Shown here: positions 61,028 through 64,000 of the stretch, in pieces
Layout: each line of letters starts with the position of its first letter
How positions within the stretch are numbered: the stretch's first letter is position 1
DNA from: Brevundimonas subvibrioides
GTDB lineage: Bacteria > Pseudomonadota > Alphaproteobacteria > Caulobacterales > Caulobacteraceae
Direction of reading: 5' to 3'
Assembly: GCF_002280785.1 (NCBI RefSeq)
Contig: NZ_NCEQ01000001.1
Span: 248,001 to 312,000, forward strand
DNA: 64,000 nt
Program-made: the position numbers and the translations under genes
The notes under the pieces: model-generated
Databases searched by the model: none
Seen by the model: the letters and a program-made list of their open reading frames with translations, nothing else
What the model was told of the DNA's origin: nothing

Positions 61028-61881
61028 CGGCAGCCTGCCCGCGTGCGGGTATCGGCGGCTATGGCGCGCAGGGCCGGCGTCGAGGTCGCCTGATAGCGCC
61101 GGACGTATTCGCCCAGGGCCGCGCAGGCCTGAGCGTCCCGGTTCGTCGCTTCCAGCCCGCGCGCGAGCTTCAACGTCACCTCTCCGGCCCACGGCAGGGT
61201 CGGCCAGCCCGACAGGGCGGTGGCGTACTGCTGCACCGCGCCGGCCTGGTCTCCCGTGGCGCGGATGATGTCGCCGATGCGCCAGACGGCTTCCTTGCCC
61301 GACGGCGTGTCCGGCCAGTTGGTCGCCACAGCCTCCAGAGCGGCGCGCGAGGCGGCCGGGTCGGTCACGGCGCGGGCGGCGGCGAGGTCGGAGACCGCGT
61401 CCCCGGTCGGCGAGCGCGGCCCGCGCGCGGCCTCTTCGGCGGCTTCCTCGGCCGCGCGCCGGGCCGCTTCAGCAGCGTTCTCCAGCCGTTCGACGCGGTT
61501 GTCCGTATCGTTCAGCCGGCTGCGCAGGGCGGCATTGTCGCGGTCGCTCTCGTCCAGCTGGAAGGTCAGGCGCTCCAGGTCCGCGTTCACGCGCTGGACG
61601 GTCTGCTCCATGTCCTGAAGCCGGCGATCCATCTGCGACACGCGTCCCTGCAGGGCGATCAGTTCGGGATCGGATTCGACCACCAGGGGTTCGCCGACCT
61701 GATTGTTGCGCTGGATCAGGGCGCGCTCCAGCCGGCGCACGTTGCGGTCCAGGTTGTCCAGGCGGCGCACATCCCACTGGATGGCCGGCAGGGGCTGGGT
61801 CTGGGCGATCACCGCGCCGCCGATCAGGCCGAGGGCCACGGTCGCGAGGGCGATGTTCCGGAGGGAGAATGGGCTCTTCAT
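61024..61881 (-). CDS. cpoB: Tol-Pal system protein CpoB/YbgF
   Basis: Periplasmic coordinator of outer-membrane constriction and peptidoglycan synthesis. 285 residues from MKSPFSLRNIALATVAL, with a signal peptide ending VIA-Q. Residues ~40-160 form a long coiled coil (LDNLDRNVRRLERALIQRNN, MDRRLQDMEQTVQRVNADLE, LNDTDNRVERLENAAEAARRAAEEAAEEA). The C-terminal half is TPR-like (PSGKEAVWRIGDIIRATGDQAGAVQQYATALSGWP...). Its stop overlaps the tilS start by 4 bp. The usual neighbour pal is separated by a DUF3667 gene and an element. Confidence 0.9.
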   Translation of the reverse strand: MKSPFSLRNIALATVALGLIGGAVIAQTQPLPAIQWDVRRLDNLDRNVRRLERALIQRNNQVGEPLVVESDPELIALQGRVSQMDRRLQDMEQTVQRVNADLERLTFQLDESDRDNAALRSRLNDTDNRVERLENAAEAARRAAEEAAEEAARGPRSPTGDAVSDLAAARAVTDPAASRAALEAVATNWPDTPSGKEAVWRIGDIIRATGDQAGAVQQYATALSGWPTLPWAGEVTLKLARGLEATNRDAQACAALGEYVRRYQATSTPALRAIAADTRTRAGCR

Positions 61882-61939
61882 GGCACTACAGCTTTCACCG
61901 ATTTGAGGCCGCCGCAAGGCGTCAGGCGTCCGAACGATC

Positions 61940-63049
61940 CTAGCCGGTCAGTCCCAGCAAGATGATCGCCGCGACGAACAGCGAGATCGTGATGGTGCAG
62001 AAGATCAGCAGGAAGACCGTCCGCCACAGCGCCGAGAACACCGACAGGCCGTAGGTTCCCTTCAACTGGGCGAACATGTGCGCGGGCACTGAAAGGCAAA
62101 GCAGGCTGCCGATCGCCCCGGCGAACCACCCGTCCAGCCGCCCCAGCCCCATGACCATCATGGTCAGGATGGACATGAAGGTCAGGGAGTAAAGCACGAA
62201 CACACCATGGTCGTACCAGGTGAAGCCCCGCCTCCAGACGAACAGCAGCCAAACGAACGGGATCGACAACGGCACGAGCAGGAAGGCGAATTTATAGGCC
62301 GTCTGCTGGATTTTATAGACGGCGAAGTCGGGGTTCGCGAGCTTGTGGATCACCTTCTCCTGCATCTTCTTGTCGCCCAGCCCGACGGTGATGTTTCCAT
62401 CGTGGGCCGCGTCCGCGAGACTGGCCTGCCAGCTGCCCGGAGACAGTCCGTCCGCGCGCGGACCCGCGGCCTTGGCCTCCTCCAGGGCGCGCAGCCCCCC
62501 CTCGGCGCCCTCGACCGCCGCCCGCATGCCGATGACCATTCCGTCCGCGCCCGGGGCGCCGGCGGCAACCTGCGCCTCGGCCTCCACCAGTTCGGCACGG
62601 GCCTCGGCCACGCCTTCTCGCGCGGCCGCGATCCGATCCTCCAGCGGCGGCATCTGGATCGCGGTCGATCCGGCGCCGAAGCTCAGGGCGAAGAACATCA
62701 GAAAGACGGTGAACAGGAAGATGGCCAGCGGGGACACGTAGCGGGTCCGCTTGCCCTCGATCCACTCGCGCGTCAGCCGGCCGGGATTGGCGACCAGCAG
62801 CGGCAGGGTGCGCCAGATGCGGGCGTCGAAATGCATGACGCCGTGCAGCAGTTCCTCGCCGAGGTGCAGCAGGGTCCGGTGGACGTGGGTCGGCTGGCCG
62901 CAGTTGGCGCAGAAATTGGCCGTGGTCGGCTCGCCGCAGTCGCTGCAGGTCCCGGCATGGTCGTCGCCTGCGACGCCGGCCGGCTTCTCGACCGCCCCCG
63001 CGATCAGGGCGCCGGTCGCCAGACCGCCCGCCGCATCGATATCCACCAT
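61940..63049 (-). CDS. DUF3667 zinc-ribbon membrane protein
   Basis: 369 residues from MVDIDAAGGLATGAL. A zinc ribbon at 35-50 (CSDCGEPTTANFCANCGQPT) is followed by the DUF3667 signature HLGEELLHGVMHFDARIWRTLPLLVANPGRLTREWIEGKRTRYVSPLAIFLFTVF. Five membrane segments lie in the rest. Between helices one and two is a long Glu/Ala-rich helical loop (DRIAAAREGVAEARAELVEA). The gene is placed between pal and cpoB, which are usually adjacent. Function of the family unknown. Confidence 0.88.
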   Translation of the reverse strand: MVDIDAAGGLATGALIAGAVEKPAGVAGDDHAGTCSDCGEPTTANFCANCGQPTHVHRTLLHLGEELLHGVMHFDARIWRTLPLLVANPGRLTREWIEGKRTRYVSPLAIFLFTVFLMFFALSFGAGSTAIQMPPLEDRIAAAREGVAEARAELVEAEAQVAAGAPGADGMVIGMRAAVEGAEGGLRALEEAKAAGPRADGLSPGSWQASLADAAHDGNITVGLGDKKMQEKVIHKLANPDFAVYKIQQTAYKFAFLLVPLSIPFVWLLFVWRRGFTWYDHGVFVLYSLTFMSILTMMVMGLGRLDGWFAGAIGSLLCLSVPAHMFAQLKGTYGLSVFSALWRTVFLLIFCTITISLFVAAIILLGLTG

Positions 63050-63113
63050 CGCCCCCTCCACGCACGCTGCACCCTCTGTGCAGTGCAGCGGAGGAGCGAG
63101 CAAGGGCGGATCT

Positions 63114-63262
63114 GTCTCCTCCCCGTGCGAAGCATGGGGAGGTGGATCCGTAGCGAAGCGAAGGAGACGGAGGGGGTCTTGCCGCTCCTCAGAACCCCTC
63201 CTTCAGCTCGCAAAGGGGCTCGCCGACACCTCCCCATGCGCAAGGGCGCACGGGGAGGAGAC
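63114..63262. repeat. Composite palindromic element R10 (family C)
   Basis: GTCTCCTCCCC (63114-63124) and GGGGAGGAGAC (63252-63262) are exact reverse complements, and the inner ACGGAGGGGG / CCCCTCCTT boxes are near-complementary. It closely resembles R2 (6510-6663). Its right end is 8 bp from the pal stop codon. Confidence 0.86.
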
Positions 63263-63270
63263 AGGTTTTT

Positions 63271-63828
63271 CTATTGCGCGCCCGAAACGATCGCGGTGTG
63301 GCCGTTGCGGTTGCGGGCCCACGAGTCCTCGGTGGCGCCTTCCGCGATCGGGCGCTCCTTGCCGAAGCTGATCGTGTCGATCCGCCCGGCCGAGACGCCG
63401 CGTTCGATCAGATAGTTGCGGATCGATTCGGCGCGGCGGGCGCCCAGGGCCAGATTGTATTCGCGGGTGCCGCGTTCGTCGGCATTGCCCTCGATGCGGA
63501 CCGTGATCTGCGGATAGCGGGCCAGCCAGGCCGCCTGGGCGTCCAGGCGCGGATAGGCCTCGGGGCTGACCGAATAGGAATCGAGGTCGAAATAGATCCG
63601 GTCGCCGACGTTGACGACGAAGTCCTGTTCCGAGCCGGGCGCGCCGGAGCCGATATTGCCGCCGTCGATGCCGCCGTTGCCGGGGCCCGGGTAGGCGGGG
63701 TTGTCGATCGCCGGTCCGCCCGTGCCGTCAGCGACGCCGGTCACCGGGCGGCGAGGCGCGCAGGCGGCCATCGACAGGGCGACCAGACCGACCAATGCGA
63801 ACCTGGTCATGTTGGATGCGGTCATCAT
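63271..63828 (-). CDS. pal: Peptidoglycan-associated lipoprotein Pal
   Basis: Outer-membrane lipoprotein that binds peptidoglycan as part of Tol-Pal and helps invaginate the outer membrane at division. 185 residues from the first ATG (an ATG six codons later is also possible). Lipobox L-S-M-A-A-C, Cys23. A Gly/Asn/Pro-rich linker reaches residue ~68. The OmpA-like domain has DRIYFDLDSYSVSPEAYPRLDAQAAWL, VRIEGNADERGTREYNLALGARRAESIRNYL and ISFGKERPIAEG. All normal for Pal. Confidence 0.95.
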   Translation of the reverse strand: MMTASNMTRFALVGLVALSMAACAPRRPVTGVADGTGGPAIDNPAYPGPGNGGIDGGNIGSGAPGSEQDFVVNVGDRIYFDLDSYSVSPEAYPRLDAQAAWLARYPQITVRIEGNADERGTREYNLALGARRAESIRNYLIERGVSAGRIDTISFGKERPIAEGATEDSWARNRNGHTAIVSGAQ

Positions 63829-63944
63829 CGAGTCATCTCCTGATTGGCGGTCCTGCGAAGCTTGAGCATAGGTCGCGAACCGTGGCTATTGTCTGCGCCG
63901 TCACCGGCGATAACGCATTGTTGTTCGGGAAGGTCCCGAGCGGT

Positions 63945-64000
63945 CTAGGAAGAACAGCTGTCGGCGCCCTGGCCGACGCCGAGGTTGTTGGGGCTTTCGT
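63945..64000 (-). CDS. 3' end of an upstream gene (possibly tolB)
   Basis: The - frame from the window edge to TAG at 63945 reads ESPNNLGVGQGADSCSS. Only 17 residues are visible. Gene order in alphaproteobacteria (tolB directly before pal) makes TolB the first guess, but the visible residues do not prove it. The ~115 bp up to the pal start would hold the pal promoter or spacer; no motif stands out. Confidence 0.35.
   Translation of the reverse strand, partial: ESPNNLGVGQGADSCSS

Noticed and set aside
63945..64000. Naming the truncated last gene tolB
   Set aside because: Gene order suggests it, but the 17 visible residues carry no motif that I can match with certainty.

Overview
This window looks like chromosomal DNA of a caulobacterial alphaproteobacterium, most probably Brevundimonas or a close relative. 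The base composition is very GC-rich. Start codons are often GTG or TTG, and many genes overlap by 4 bp (ATGA or GTGA). A PleC-type cell-cycle kinase is present, and the gene blocks cycHJKL-degP-two-component-glnE and pal-cpoB-tilS-ftsH have the order seen in alphaproteobacteria. I saw no rRNA or tRNA gene, prophage, classical IS element or CRISPR array.

Layout. 0-10 kb: the 3' part of glucokinase, two small lipoproteins, homogentisate dioxygenase, a paired acyl-CoA dehydrogenase operon, a stand-alone Lrp/AsnC ligand-binding domain, an alpha/beta hydrolase and a KefB/C-type antiporter. 10-14 kb: small membrane proteins and a pterin/folate cluster (6-PTPS-like protein, FolB and a pteridine-reductase-like SDR), ending in a 26-codon membrane peptide. 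14-18 kb: an arsR-aquaglyceroporin-arsC operon, then a NUDIX hydrolase, a small DMT transporter, UbiA and a lipoprotein. 18-22 kb: an XRE regulator with a membrane partner, an alpha/beta hydrolase and a divergent desaturase operon, all next to four copies of one operator-like motif. 22-30 kb: zinc metallopeptidase, proBA, a double retropepsin and an ALDH7-type dehydrogenase. 30-36 kb: a PleC-like kinase and an ECF sigma/anti-sigma/periplasmic sensor operon next to an EF-hand protein. 36-51 kb: glnE, a two-component pair, DegP, the cytochrome c maturation genes ccmIEFH and a FeuPQ-like two-component system with a small PepSY-like periplasmic protein. 51-57 kb: PhzF, GNAT, ThiD, FolP, a regulator/membrane-protein pair and an acyltransferase. 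57-64 kb: FtsH, TilS, CpoB, a DUF3667 protein, Pal and the 3' end of one more gene.

The most unusual structure is a set of ten composite palindromic elements (about 130-195 bp each, one 459 bp). Each has a G/C-rich hairpin at both ends, an inner arm and a short centre. They fall into related families with different hairpin cores. Most end within about 12 bp of a stop codon. Several contribute coding sequence: an insertion of about 57 codons inside TilS, the C-terminus of CcmF plus the N-terminus of CcmH, the tail of the retropepsin, and an alternative start of a histidine kinase. In one copy (40536-40994) the usual ~31-nt centre is replaced by a DUF559 (Vsr/restriction-like) nuclease gene, and the copy sits between the response regulator and kinase genes. 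I suggest this is the cargo-bearing form of a MITE-like family. That is inference from a single cargo copy.

All functional calls come from reading motifs, lengths and gene order. No database search was run.
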